A DNA stretch of 64,000 nucleotides from Arthrobacter ulcerisalmonis (GTDB lineage: Bacteria > Actinomycetota > Actinomycetes > Actinomycetales > Micrococcaceae). Positions 26,004 through 35,302 of the stretch are shown piece by piece. The notes under the pieces are model-generated. The model was given only the letters and a program-made list of their open reading frames with translations, had not been told where the DNA came from and ran no database searches. The position numbers and the translations under genes were made by a program. The stretch lies in assembly GCF_900609065.1 (NCBI RefSeq), contig NZ_UXAU01000020.1, positions 62,001 to 126,000 of the forward strand. The letters are read 5' to 3'. Each line of letters begins with the position of its first letter. Within the stretch, counting starts at the first letter, position 1.

Positions 26004-26354
26004 TCACACGCACTGCGGCCGCCGACCCGCCAGCGCAGCCACCGGCACAGCTGTCCAATGCAGGCTGTCGGGCGCAAACGTAATGATGGTCGAGGCTTCG
26101 GAGCTGCGTGCCTGGTCGATGGCGAACAACAGCTCGTCCTCGAGATGCCGCACATGCTCAAGCCTGCTGTCCGGGGAGCCCGGCAGATCGCCGTCGTCAA
26201 TCACCACATGGCCCTTGCCGTCCACGATGATCTTGAGTAGATATCCCCGGTCCGCGTGCAGGGACCCTCGTGTGGAGGTAATCTCGGTAATCTCGGTGAT
26301 CCGGTCAGCCCGGATCAGGCCGTTGCCTGTGGTCCTAATCCACACCTCGCCCAT
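26004..26354 (-). CDS. Hypothetical protein, 116 aa
   Basis: I do not recognise this protein. It starts MGEVWIRTTGNGLIRADRI and contains the run ITEITEIT, encoded by near-identical 9-base DNA repeats around 26278-26300. It is predicted soluble, mixed alpha/beta and acidic in the middle (VVIDDGDLPGSPDSRLEHV). It has the same orientation as the neighbouring small genes and may share a transcript with the STAS-like gene downstream. Confidence 0.55.
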   Translation of the reverse strand: MGEVWIRTTGNGLIRADRITEITEITSTRGSLHADRGYLLKIIVDGKGHVVIDDGDLPGSPDSRLEHVRHLEDELLFAIDQARSSEASTIITFAPDSLHWTAVPVAALAGRRPQCV

Positions 26355-26468
26355 AAAAGCCTCCTCGGTGATGGGCGCCCCGAAGCAGCCCCTACGGCGA
26401 ACGCTACTCCTTGACGGCGCGTTTGTGACCCCTTGATTTCCGAACTCTTCACGCGGGTGAGGGTATGG

Positions 26469-27236
26469 CTAGCGTTCGGCTTCGATGGGCAGGGCGCGTG
26501 TTCCCAAGTTGCGGATTGTCCCCTTGAGCTGGTTGGTACCCCGAGCCTGGACACGGCACTCGACGGTGCCGCCAGAGGTGATGACCACTGACTCCAGTTT
26601 GTCGAGATGCCGGCTGAAGGCCCCGTTCGTGAAGTCATCGGCCTTGGAACTGCAACTGGAGACGTTCGTACCCGGAGTTGAGCTGGCGAAGACCACTTCA
26701 GCTGTGTGGATTTGATCGCAGCCGACTTCCGCAGCGGTAGGTCGATTCCAGCATCTGCGTATGGCGGCGTCACCATCGGTAGTGAGGAGATTCTGGAGCT
26801 GAACCGAAAAGCCGCTGGGCAGCTTCGCGGTGCACCCTTTGGAGCTTTGTTCGGCAGTGACATCAGAGCGAAGAACATCCGTGCCGGGCGCCCCGCCAGC
26901 GTAGGTGATCACCGTGTCTTGCGTGCAAGGGCCGTCCGTGGCGATCAGTTCGCTGGCATGTTGGCCGCTGCACGCTACGGCCTGATCTTGGCTGTTGAAG
27001 CAGGCAACCGACGGTGCGGTTTTCGATTCTTCGGGCAAGGGCGTGTTGTCGGCGAGCGCCGCTGGCGCTTCTGCATTTTGGCTGGGACTAGTACCGGGGC
27101 CAGGGCCGGGCACCATTGCTGCGTACAGGGCGATGCAACCCACAACGAAGGCGCCGATGGTGGTGATCGCCACCAAGTTCCTGATCATGTTTCGCTCGGA
27201 AAATGGAACCCGAGGTTGGGTGTTCTCCCTGGCCAT
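26469..27236 (-). CDS. Membrane-anchored protein with septum-formation-like Cys motifs
   Basis: 255 aa. One N-terminal helix (about residues 18-42) leads to an extracellular part with a Pro/Gly spacer. It has at least eight Cys residues, including VACSGQHASELIA and VGCDQIHTAEVVFA, which resemble the paired C-x-x-x-H motifs of actinobacterial septum-formation/DUF4190-associated domains. The Cys residues probably form disulfides outside the membrane. It lies 14 bases after the lipoprotein gene at 27251 on the same strand, so the two are probably co-transcribed. The function is unknown. Confidence 0.6.
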   Translation of the reverse strand: MARENTQPRVPFSERNMIRNLVAITTIGAFVVGCIALYAAMVPGPGPGTSPSQNAEAPAALADNTPLPEESKTAPSVACFNSQDQAVACSGQHASELIATDGPCTQDTVITYAGGAPGTDVLRSDVTAEQSSKGCTAKLPSGFSVQLQNLLTTDGDAAIRRCWNRPTAAEVGCDQIHTAEVVFASSTPGTNVSSCSSKADDFTNGAFSRHLDKLESVVITSGGTVECRVQARGTNQLKGTIRNLGTRALPIEAER

Positions 27237-27250
27237 CTGGTCGGCGCCGG

Positions 27251-27916
27251 TCAGTCCAGGGTAATGCTGGAGAGGACCGCGGTGACGGAGTCGTTGTCGC
27301 GTGAACTCGCTGGATCAATGGCGACTTGGATCTTGAGGGCGTTGACGCCGCCTACCGGGACGGATATTTCCTGGATGGTGTTGAACGGCACCTTTTGAAT
27401 TTCAATCTGCTTGCCATTGGCAATCACCCTCACTTCCACGATTTTGTCGGAGGAAGTCGAGGAGTTGGATTGACCTACCTTGAACGTCAATTTGTTGAAG
27501 TTGTTGGCAAGGCGCAATTCCAAGGTCTTGGCGTAGCTTGCGCCCGGGGTCGTCAGCTCTGAGGCGATGCCGTTGATGTTGGCACGGTCCGCCACGTCAT
27601 AACGCTTTTCACTCCAGTCTCGGTCGACGTTGAAAAACTCGCTCAGGGCAAGGGGCTTGCCGGCCTTTTCGGTGGCCACCGTCGAGGCCGGTTCAGACGT
27701 TTCGCCTGTGGATGCGGTGGGCATCCGGGTCGTTTCCGAAGAGCTCGGGGTGCTGCTGGGAGTTGGGGTTGCCGTTGCCTTGGTCTGGGTGGGCTCTGGA
27801 GCATTCGTCTCTGTCGCGGCAGAAGTTGGCGCTGTAGGAGATTCTGTGGCGGCACAGGAAGTGAGGGCTACCGTGGTCATCATGAGCCCTGCCGCTGCGG
27901 CGAGACGTATCTTCAT
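27251..27916 (-). CDS. Lipoprotein with a possible NPCBM-like C-terminal domain
   Basis: 221 aa. The signal peptide ends LTSC (Cys21, lipobox), then a Thr/Pro/Ser/Glu-rich linker to about residue 85. The remaining part (VDRDWSEKRYDVADRANING, KTLELRLANNFNKLTFKVG, VRVIANGKQIEIQ) has the all-beta pattern of NPCBM/NEW2 carbohydrate-binding domains. It may bind cell-wall or environmental glycans next to the Cys-rich protein encoded downstream. Confidence 0.6.
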   Translation of the reverse strand: MKIRLAAAAGLMMTTVALTSCAATESPTAPTSAATETNAPEPTQTKATATPTPSSTPSSSETTRMPTASTGETSEPASTVATEKAGKPLALSEFFNVDRDWSEKRYDVADRANINGIASELTTPGASYAKTLELRLANNFNKLTFKVGQSNSSTSSDKIVEVRVIANGKQIEIQKVPFNTIQEISVPVGGVNALKIQVAIDPASSRDNDSVTAVLSSITLD

Positions 27917-28131
27917 GTCTTCTCCAGTTCTGCGTTGAACTTGCAGCCCGCACTGTCAGTCTCATCGTTGAGACTTGGCTGGTGGGGGCCGCCCATTTCA
28001 GAACTGTAGCTCAGGGCTCAGGGGAATTTGCTCACGATTTGAAGTAGGTTGCGCGCACGGGGTTTTATGACTCAATTCCCTGCCGCGATTCAGCTGCGTC
28101 AATTCCTTACTTAACGAGAATCCCGGCTCGT

Positions 28132-29223
28132 TCACCAGCCGCCGCGGGTGGGGGTGTGGCCCTGGCGGGCATCGTCCGGCATGGCCATCTCGGCCCGCAA
28201 TCCCAGGAGCCGGACCGGGCGGTCCGGTTCGAGAATGCTGGCGAGCTCCAGTGCCTTGGCCAGGACCGCCTCTCGGTCGAACGTTTCCGGAATCTTCCGC
28301 GCGTGCGTCTTGGTGAAGAACGGCGCGTACCTGACCTTGAGCTTCAGACCGATGACCGGCCGTCCTTCGGCAGCGACATCTGCCAGGACGTGCGCTGCCA
28401 AGTCCCTGACGGCGTCGTCGATTTCCGCTTTCTCCGTCAGGTCCTTCTGGAACGTCGTTTCGCGGCTGTGGCCGCGGGCCACCCACGGGGTGTCGTCCAC
28501 CTCGCTGGCCCCGTCCCCGCGGCCCAGTTCCGCATACCAGAGGCCCATTTTCGGGCCGAATTCGGGCACCAGGTCCTGGGGATCAGCGGCAGCCAACTCT
28601 GCAACAGTGCTCACGCCGAGCTTGGCGAGCCGGGCTGAAACTTTTGCGCCCACTCCCCACAGCTCCCGGGTGGGCAGGCCACCCATGACCTCCAGCCAGT
28701 TCTGGCGGGTGAGCCGGAAGATGCCGGCGGGTTTGCCGAAGCCCGTGGCCACCTTGGCGCGGACCAGAGTGTCGCCGATGCCCACGCTGCAGTGCAGCTG
28801 CGTCACGTCCAACACCGCGGCCTGGATCTGCCGGGCATAGTCCTCCGGGTTGTCCGTCTGGATGCCAACGAAGGCCTCATCCCACCCCAACACCTGGACG
28901 GTGGCACCCGGCTGCGCGCGGACCGTAGCCATCACGGATTCGGACGCTGCAAGGTAGGCGTCCTGGTCAACCGGCAGGATGATGGCGTCCGGCACCTTCC
29001 GCGCCGCGATGCGCAGCGGCATCCCGGAACCGACGCCAAACGCCCTCGCCTCATAGGACGCCGTGGACACCACAGCCCGCTCGGTGGGGTCACCGCGGCC
29101 GCCCACAATGATGGGTTTGCCCGCCAACTCTGGCCGCCGCAGAACCTCGACGGCAGCAATGAACTGGTCCAGGTCAACATGCAACACCCACGGGATTGAG
29201 CTCACGCTTTCAGTGTGCCCCAA
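28132..29223 (-). CDS. dinB: DNA polymerase IV (Y-family)
   Basis: 363 aa. The palm domain has the first metal Asp in LHVDLDQFIAAVE (Asp17) and the second site in GWDEAFVG (Asp115, Glu116), a variant of the usual S-x-DEA motif. SYEARAFGVGSGMPLRIA and the helix-hairpin-helix LPTRELWGVGAKVSARLAKL follow the family order. It carries out error-prone translesion synthesis. It lacks an evident canonical C-terminal clamp-binding motif, as in some actinobacterial DinB2-type enzymes. The gap 27917-28131 upstream of the next gene holds nothing I can name. Confidence 0.9.
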   Translation of the reverse strand: MGHTESVSSIPWVLHVDLDQFIAAVEVLRRPELAGKPIIVGGRGDPTERAVVSTASYEARAFGVGSGMPLRIAARKVPDAIILPVDQDAYLAASESVMATVRAQPGATVQVLGWDEAFVGIQTDNPEDYARQIQAAVLDVTQLHCSVGIGDTLVRAKVATGFGKPAGIFRLTRQNWLEVMGGLPTRELWGVGAKVSARLAKLGVSTVAELAAADPQDLVPEFGPKMGLWYAELGRGDGASEVDDTPWVARGHSRETTFQKDLTEKAEIDDAVRDLAAHVLADVAAEGRPVIGLKLKVRYAPFFTKTHARKIPETFDREAVLAKALELASILEPDRPVRLLGLRAEMAMPDDARQGHTPTRGGW

Positions 29224-29256
29224 ATTCAGTACCGGAGCAGCAAAATCCTGGGTCCG

Positions 29257-29994
29257 CTAACCGTCAAAGTGGCTGATCGGGTTCTTGGTCCCGGTAAGCC
29301 GCTCCACCACCGAAAGCGCCACGAGGTGCAGTTTCTGGTTTCGGTCGCTGGACGCCCGCCGCAGAATATTGAAAGCATCGTCCTGGCTGCACCGGTTCTG
29401 CGCCATAATCATCCCGCAGGCTAGGTCGATCACCGTCCTGTTCTCCATGGCCGACTTGAGGTCCTGGCCGCGCTGATCGGACGCCGCCAACCGGATGGCG
29501 AGGCGCAGGGCCTTACTGGCCATCTCGGCGAACCCGCTGGCCGATGCAACCACGTCGTCCTCAAAGATCCTCGGCCTGGGCGCGAAAAAGTTCAGGACAG
29601 CTCCTGACTCGTGGGCAAGGTCCATGGGGACACCAAGGGCACTCTCGATCCCAGCTGCCGCCAACGCCAGTTGGTATTCGGGCCAGCGCTGATCCTGGTG
29701 CACGTCAGACAGGATCACGGGAACCCCACTTTCGAGGGCGTCGACGCAGGGCCCATCGCCAAGGGTCTGCTCAATCCTGTCCAACGCGATGGCGGTCTCG
29801 CTGCTGCCGCTGATGGTGGCAGTCCGCCGCCGCCGGTGCAACGTGACGGCACACTCGATCTGTTCACCGGTGGCGGTACTGAGCATCACCGCCGCAAATT
29901 CGGTCAGACTCTGAAGGACTGCCTGGACGTCGGCGGTACCGGCAATCGTGTCCACCAAGCTTTGGAAATCTTCTGCCAGCTGTTCTGAGGACAT
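29257..29994 (-). CDS. GAF/ANTAR domain regulator
   Basis: 245 aa. The GAF domain spans roughly residues 20-165 (GDGPCVDALESGVPVILSDV, SALGVPMDLAHESGAVLNFF) and the ANTAR domain the last 60 residues (MENRTVIDLACGMIMAQNRC, DAFNILRRASSDRN). It would sense a small ligand and act on nascent RNA as an antiterminator. It is 33 bases downstream of dinB's start on the same strand. It shares architecture, not close sequence, with the protein at 21175. Confidence 0.9.
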   Translation of the reverse strand: MSSEQLAEDFQSLVDTIAGTADVQAVLQSLTEFAAVMLSTATGEQIECAVTLHRRRRTATISGSSETAIALDRIEQTLGDGPCVDALESGVPVILSDVHQDQRWPEYQLALAAAGIESALGVPMDLAHESGAVLNFFAPRPRIFEDDVVASASGFAEMASKALRLAIRLAASDQRGQDLKSAMENRTVIDLACGMIMAQNRCSQDDAFNILRRASSDRNQKLHLVALSVVERLTGTKNPISHFDG

Positions 29995-30040
29995 ACCTCA
30001 CCATAAGAGCTTCGGCAGGTGTCCACAACGTGTAGCGGAT

Positions 30041-30997
30041 TCAGGAGATGGCGTGGGCCGTCGGTCGTGACCCGAGGGCCGCTTCCAGTTCCTGCAGGGT
30101 GGGCGGGTTTGCTCCTGCCCGCCGGACGGTGATAGCGGCCGCAGCGGCGGCGCAGCGTCCGATCCTTTCCAGCACCGGCGGAGCGAAACCTTCCGTGGCC
30201 CGGGTGAGCAGGCCCAGGATCAGGGCCGACATATAGGAGTCGCCAGCGCCGATGGTGTCTGCCACCCCGGTAGCCACCGCAGGGATTCTCAGGGTCCCTT
30301 CCCGGGAGGCAAGGTGCGAGCCGTCCGCCCCCATAGTCACCACCGCCAGGCTGGCACCCAGCCCGAGAATGTGTGTGGCAGCGGACTCGATGTCCTTGCG
30401 GGGATAGAGCCACCGGGCGTCCTCATCGCTGAGCTTGACCACATCGGTTGACGGGATCAGCTCCTCAAAGATGACCCTGGCTTCTGCGTGGGTGCCGAGC
30501 AGAGCCGGACGGATGTTCGGGTCCAGGGTGACGGTGCAGTGGTGCTGGATGTCCTCGACAAGGGATTTGACGACGGCGGCCCCTGGGGCGAGGAACGCAG
30601 CGATGGACCCGGTGTGCACCAGCCGGGGACGGGCAGCCAGGGTGGCTCCAGCCAGATCCCAGTTGACGTCGAAGCTGTACACGGCAGAGCCATCTGCACC
30701 CAGGACTGCCGTTGCCGTGGAGGTCCGGGACAGGGACTGCGAGCCGGGCAGAAGCGCCACCCCAGCGCTGAGCAGATGCTCCCGGATGGCGGCACCCCGC
30801 CTGTCAGGACCGATAGCTGTCAGCAACCCGGTGGGCACCCCCAAGCGGCCCAGCCCGTACGCCACATTGGCCGGTGAACCACCGGGGTGTTCGACCGGGC
30901 CTGCAGCGGTGGTGACGATGTCAATGAGCGCCTCACCCACCACGCACACATCAGTTCTGGGCTGCAGGTCCTGCCGGTCTGTTGTCTTGGGTTCCAC
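30041..30997 (-). CDS. Fructokinase (PfkB family)
   Basis: 318 aa from the GTG at 30997, preceded by GGAGAAGG; the open frame extends further but without support. CVVGEALIDIV and HPGGSPANVAYGLGRLGVP at the N-terminus and DTIGAGDSYMSALILGLL near the C-terminus (catalytic Asp in GAGD) are PfkB motifs. It phosphorylates fructose to fructose-6-phosphate. It is the last gene of the fructan operon and processes the fructose released by the two GH32 enzymes. The operon logic makes fructokinase more likely than ribokinase. Confidence 0.88.
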   Translation of the reverse strand: MEPKTTDRQDLQPRTDVCVVGEALIDIVTTAAGPVEHPGGSPANVAYGLGRLGVPTGLLTAIGPDRRGAAIREHLLSAGVALLPGSQSLSRTSTATAVLGADGSAVYSFDVNWDLAGATLAARPRLVHTGSIAAFLAPGAAVVKSLVEDIQHHCTVTLDPNIRPALLGTHAEARVIFEELIPSTDVVKLSDEDARWLYPRKDIESAATHILGLGASLAVVTMGADGSHLASREGTLRIPAVATGVADTIGAGDSYMSALILGLLTRATEGFAPPVLERIGRCAAAAAAITVRRAGANPPTLQELEAALGSRPTAHAIS

Positions 30998-31064
30998 TGT
31001 GGTGCCTTCTCCGGATTGATGGCGAGCTGGTGCCAGGAGCGCTGGGCTCCTGGCACGGACGGGC

Positions 31065-32642
31065 CTACTGAGTTGCGCTGATCTCGCTGATGCGCAGATT
31101 ACGGAACGTTGCCGCGCCGTCGTGCGCGTAGAGACGAATGCCGTTGTCACCCTCGAGCGGGAAAACACGGTGCGAGTGCACCACCCGGCCATCTCCCACG
31201 AACATCTCAACGCTGGTCCGGTCCACCAGGATCCGGACCGTGATCCGGCCGGTTCCGGGGTCCACCGGGGTCTGGGATTCCCCGCCGGTGGGGTTGATGG
31301 TGGGGCGTCTGTTCAGGTAGGCAAAGGGGCCGGGTAGATACACCCCGGCAGCAACGTGCCGGCCACCGCCGGGGGCGCGGCATACTTCGAAGCCGATATT
31401 CGCCGTCGGCGACGCGGGATCCCAGGTAACTTCGCAGGTCAGGTCGTAGGCCGGAAGCCGGACGTCGAGGTCGTGGGTGCCGGCAACAGCCACATCCCCC
31501 AGCTTGTAGGTCCGCTTGACGTGGTTGGCGAGGGCCGCCGTGGGGGCTGAGGCGAGGTAGTAGCCAGTGGTTCCCTTTTTCAGCCGCAGGTCACGCACGA
31601 TCATGTCGTCGCCGTTGTACCCGTCGGTTGCGAGGGTAGGCGTGTTGTGCGGGTAGTCCCAAAAGTTAGCCCACCCGATGGCCCGGCGAAGGCTGGGGTC
31701 CTCGGCCCCTGTCCGGTCGTGGTGTGGGTACGTCACCGCCCCATAGAAGTCGAAACCGTAATCAAGCCATTCAGGCTCGGGCCGGTCGGTAGTGAAGGCG
31801 CTGCCATCGAAGGAACCGGTCCAGTACGCGTAGGTGGCGGGCAGGCCGCGGCCCTTGCCGTTGGCGCTGGTGCCCAAGACCCAGTGGGAGGTGCCGTCGT
31901 CGGCGGTCATTCGGAACAGGTCGGGGCATTCGAGTACCCCCAGGTCGGTGCGGATGAACTCGCCCACCCGCTGCCAGGAACGCAGGTTCGCAGACGTGTA
32001 GAAGCCGAGCTTCTGGCCTTCAGCGTTGATCATCAGCCACCGTTGCCGGTCCCCATCCCAGATCACTTTGGGATCCCGGAAATCTGCCACCCCAGGGTTC
32101 GGCAAGGCAGGATCGGTGCTGCCAGGCTTGAAGGAGCGTCCGCGATCGGTGGAATACCAGAGGTACTGCCCCTGGCGGCCATCGGGCGCCTGTGTCACCA
32201 GGGCTATCACTGCGCCGGCACCGTAGCCGGCCGTGTTCCGCTCATCGACCACCGCGGAACCCGACCAGCAGTCCCCGTTCTTGTTGCTGAACTTGGGGAT
32301 CGCCACGCCACGGTCGCGGAAGCTGACGTGATCGGTGGTGGTGACCCGCCGCCAGGACGTGCCGCCGCCTCCGTTTACGTAGTCGGCGTTGTAGAGGTAG
32401 TAGTAGTGGTACTCGCCGTCAATGTAGACGGGACGCTGGGGATCGTTTTTCCAATTGTCGGGCACGCTGACGTGATAGTAGGGGCGCATCCGGGTCCGTC
32501 CTTTCGGGAGTGGGTCTTTGCCGGGGCCAGCTGGTGCGGCCAGCGCAGGCCCAGCGCCGGCAACAGCGAGCGGTGCAACGAGCGCGGCGGAGCCGGCGCT
32601 GGTCAGGAGGGTGCGGCGCGTGACTGAGGGTGATTCCTTCAT
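31065..32642 (-). CDS. Tat-exported GH32 enzyme, levan fructotransferase/levanase-like
   Basis: 525 aa. The signal peptide has a twin-arginine core (VTRRTLLTSAG) and ends around ALAAPA, so the enzyme is secreted folded. GH32 motifs are present with deviations: the nucleophile region reads WKNDPQRP (Asp67) instead of WxNDPNG, then FRDPKVIW and LECPDLFR. A C-terminal beta-sandwich (about residues 380-525) contains VRILVDRTSVEMFVGDG. As I recall, the DPQRP variant is found in levan fructotransferases and levanbiose-releasing levanases of Arthrobacter-like bacteria, giving DFA IV or levanbiose. It probably degrades external levan for uptake by the ABC system. Confidence 0.85.
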   Translation of the reverse strand: MKESPSVTRRTLLTSAGSAALVAPLAVAGAGPALAAPAGPGKDPLPKGRTRMRPYYHVSVPDNWKNDPQRPVYIDGEYHYYYLYNADYVNGGGGTSWRRVTTTDHVSFRDRGVAIPKFSNKNGDCWSGSAVVDERNTAGYGAGAVIALVTQAPDGRQGQYLWYSTDRGRSFKPGSTDPALPNPGVADFRDPKVIWDGDRQRWLMINAEGQKLGFYTSANLRSWQRVGEFIRTDLGVLECPDLFRMTADDGTSHWVLGTSANGKGRGLPATYAYWTGSFDGSAFTTDRPEPEWLDYGFDFYGAVTYPHHDRTGAEDPSLRRAIGWANFWDYPHNTPTLATDGYNGDDMIVRDLRLKKGTTGYYLASAPTAALANHVKRTYKLGDVAVAGTHDLDVRLPAYDLTCEVTWDPASPTANIGFEVCRAPGGGRHVAAGVYLPGPFAYLNRRPTINPTGGESQTPVDPGTGRITVRILVDRTSVEMFVGDGRVVHSHRVFPLEGDNGIRLYAHDGAATFRNLRISEISATQ

Positions 32643-32693
32643 TGGTTCCCTTTGATCGGGGCAGCGTGGTGGCTGCGAAGTGGGGCTGCTGTG

Positions 32694-34235
32694 TCAGGGG
32701 TGGAGCTGCCGGCTGTCGGTGAAGATGTCGGCCATGGTCCAGGCGTCCAGCGACTGCAGCTGAACCGTCCCTGCGGCGGCTGCCAGGCTGACCTCTTTGC
32801 CGTGCAGGGTGGGGTAGACACGGGCCGTGAGGGGTTTGCCGTTGGCGAATATTTCGAGTGCTGACCGATCAACCAGCACGCGAAGGTGCACCTTGCCCGC
32901 CGGCATGGGGATGGGGCCGGACTTTTCTTCCACGTCCACGGTGGGGTCCAGGCTGCTCCTGGTGCGGTCCAGCCGCAGGGTGCCATGGGAATCAGGGCCG
33001 GCCTCGCGATTGACCTCGATCACTGTGGTTTCGCTGGAATCCGTGGTGGCAAGTACCTCGAGGCGCAGGGAAGCACCCGGAGCCAGTTGGAAATGGAGTT
33101 CGAGGTCCAGCTGATTTCCCGAGACAGCGGATACTGCGGGCGCAGCGTCTGCTACCAGCTCCATCCCGCCCACGTGCACGTGGTTACTGCGAAGATTCGC
33201 CAGCTCCGGTACGGGGGCGAACGTCAGGCTGCCGTCAGCGGCGAGGGACGTAACGCGGGGCAGGCTCATCACCCCGGACCAGCCAGCTTCCACCATTGCG
33301 GCGTCGCTGCGGCCTTCCTGCAGCCAGCCGAACATGATCCGGCGGCCGGATTCGTCCAGGAAGGACTGTGGTGCGTAGAAGAATCGCCCGCCATAGTCCA
33401 GCCGATGCAGGTCCCCGGGGACGTAGGAGTTCCCGGCGTAGCGCCCGGTCCAGTACAGCGGGTGCCGAGTATCGCCGTCGTCCCAGGCCGAGAAAACCAG
33501 CACATCCGGCGAGTTGTCCGTGGACGCAGATCCGAGCGATCCCTGTCCCGCCCGGAACAGGTCGACACATTCCCACATGGTGCCGGTCCAGTCGGTGTCC
33601 GCGGGGTCTCCCTGGGCGGCGTCGCCGATGAACAGCGGCCCAATGTAGTCCCAGGACCGCAGATCAGCGGACTCGTACAGGAACGCCGTGCCGCCGCGGC
33701 TGCGGATCCCCGATCCCACCAACTGCCGCCAAGTGGCCCCTTCCCGCCAGACGCAGTGGTCCCGGTACGCGGTAATCTCGACGCCGGCCGGTGGGGCTGC
33801 GATGACCGGATTCGCTGGATCTTTGGACCAGGTCCTGAGATCGGGGGTGCCCACCGCAAGGCAGGGCAGTTCCTGGCCGTCCACCCGGCCCGAATACACC
33901 AGGGTGGGGATGCCGTTGTCGTTGACCAGTACCCCTGACCAGCAGCCGTCGGCATCTGGCCCCGCTGAAGGGCTCAGGGCCACTGGCTGGTCAGTCCAGG
34001 TCACCAGATCAGTGCTGGTGGCGTGGCCCCACTGAATATCGTGGTGGAACGCGCCCTCGGGGTTGTACTGGTAGAAGAGGTGGTACGTGCCGTTCCATTG
34101 GCTGACGCCGTTGGGGTCGTTGAGCCAGCCGGCGGGGGAGACGAAGTGGAAACGGGGCCGGAGGGGGTCAGCCTCGGCGCGGGCCAGCAACTGGTCCTGG
34201 GGAACGGTGGCGAGGGGATGGATGATTTCGGTCAT
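32694..34235 (-). CDS. Cytoplasmic GH32 beta-fructofuranosidase
   Basis: 513 aa without signal peptide. Classical GH32 motifs: GWLNDPNG with nucleophile Asp40, FYQYNPEGAFHHDIQWGH, YRDHCVW (transition-state Asp) and MWECVDLF (acid/base Glu). The C-terminal sandwich includes VDRSALEIFANGKP. It would hydrolyse imported fructo-oligosaccharides, DFA or sucrose to free fructose. The ATG overlaps the stop of the upstream ABC ATPase by four bases, showing translational coupling. Unlike its exported neighbour it has the unmodified NDPNG motif. Confidence 0.92.
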   Translation of the reverse strand: MTEIIHPLATVPQDQLLARAEADPLRPRFHFVSPAGWLNDPNGVSQWNGTYHLFYQYNPEGAFHHDIQWGHATSTDLVTWTDQPVALSPSAGPDADGCWSGVLVNDNGIPTLVYSGRVDGQELPCLAVGTPDLRTWSKDPANPVIAAPPAGVEITAYRDHCVWREGATWRQLVGSGIRSRGGTAFLYESADLRSWDYIGPLFIGDAAQGDPADTDWTGTMWECVDLFRAGQGSLGSASTDNSPDVLVFSAWDDGDTRHPLYWTGRYAGNSYVPGDLHRLDYGGRFFYAPQSFLDESGRRIMFGWLQEGRSDAAMVEAGWSGVMSLPRVTSLAADGSLTFAPVPELANLRSNHVHVGGMELVADAAPAVSAVSGNQLDLELHFQLAPGASLRLEVLATTDSSETTVIEVNREAGPDSHGTLRLDRTRSSLDPTVDVEEKSGPIPMPAGKVHLRVLVDRSALEIFANGKPLTARVYPTLHGKEVSLAAAAGTVQLQSLDAWTMADIFTDSRQLHP

Positions 34236-35302
34236 GCGGAGGTCAACTTGTCTTTCGGTTCGGTTGCCAGGGCGTGCCCGCCGCTTCCGGCCAGCGGCCG
34301 ATACAAGTGGCAGCGCACCCAGTGGCGGTTTTCTGGATCCCCCACTTGGTGCCGGACGGGTTCCGCTGCGGAGCAGGCCTGGTCCGGATCGCCGTCGAAC
34401 GCGCAGTGCGTCGAGGACATGACGGCCTCCCGCAACCTGGCGCGCTGCAGTGGATCGTAGGATCCCGCCCGGGCCGGATCAGGCACGGCAGAGACCAGCA
34501 GCTGGGTGTAGGGGTGCGCTGGATTGGCCAGTAAGTCCAAGGACTCCCCTTCCTCCACGAGCTCACCCGCAAACATCACGGCGGTCCGGTCGGCCAGGTA
34601 GCGGGCGGAGGCGAGGTCGTGGGTGATGTAGAGCATGGAGATGCCTTGTTCGTCCCGGAGCTTGCGCATGAGGTTCAAGACGCCGATGCGGACCGAGACA
34701 TCGAGCATGGACGTCGGTTCATCGGCCAGGATGACCTGCGGCTCCACAGCGAGGGCGCGGGCAATGGCAACGCGCTGCCGCTGGCCGCCGGAAAGTTCAT
34801 GCGGGTAGGAGTTCAGCATGTCTTCCTGCAGTCCCACGGTGGTCATCAGCTCAGCCAAGCGTTGTTGGGTGTCCTCCTCGGACCCCGTGCCCTTGTGGTG
34901 GATCGCCAGGGCACGGCGCAGGAAGTGCTCGATCCTGTGGGCCGGGTTCAGGGAGCCGAACGGGTCCTGGAAAACCATCTGCAGTTGGGCGCGGTAGGAC
35001 CGGGACGCCTGGAACCGGTCGCGGTGGAGGACGTCGACGCCGTCAAGCAGGATGGCGCCTGAGCTCGGCTTTTCGAGCCGGGCCACGCAGCGGGCCAAGG
35101 TGCTTTTGCCGGACCCTGATTCCCCGACGAGGGCGACGATTTCGCCGCGGCCGATGGTCAGGTCCACCTGGTGCAGTGCCCGAACGGACTGCCGGGAGAA
35201 CAGCCCGCCGATGGGGAAAGATTTGCCGAGGCCACGAATTTCCAGGGCAGGGACCTCGACGGCTGGTGGGCTCACGGGTGACGTGGGAAGGGTGGTGCTC
35301 AT
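34232..35302 (-). CDS. Peptide/oligosaccharide-type ABC transporter ATPase (OppF/DppF-like)
   Basis: 356 aa. Walker A GESGSGKSTLARC, signature [15 protein letters not shown], Walker B VILADEPTSMLDVS and the family-specific C-terminal oligopeptide domain (RAGSYDPLQRARLREAVMSS with Cys residues) are present. It pairs with the ATPase encoded just upstream to power the importer. It overlaps both neighbours by four bases. The family is named for peptides, but the operon context points to a fructan-derived sugar. Confidence 0.9.
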   Translation of the reverse strand: MSTTLPTSPVSPPAVEVPALEIRGLGKSFPIGGLFSRQSVRALHQVDLTIGRGEIVALVGESGSGKSTLARCVARLEKPSSGAILLDGVDVLHRDRFQASRSYRAQLQMVFQDPFGSLNPAHRIEHFLRRALAIHHKGTGSEEDTQQRLAELMTTVGLQEDMLNSYPHELSGGQRQRVAIARALAVEPQVILADEPTSMLDVSVRIGVLNLMRKLRDEQGISMLYITHDLASARYLADRTAVMFAGELVEEGESLDLLANPAHPYTQLLVSAVPDPARAGSYDPLQRARLREAVMSSTHCAFDGDPDQACSAAEPVRHQVGDPENRHWVRCHLYRPLAGSGGHALATEPKDKLTSA

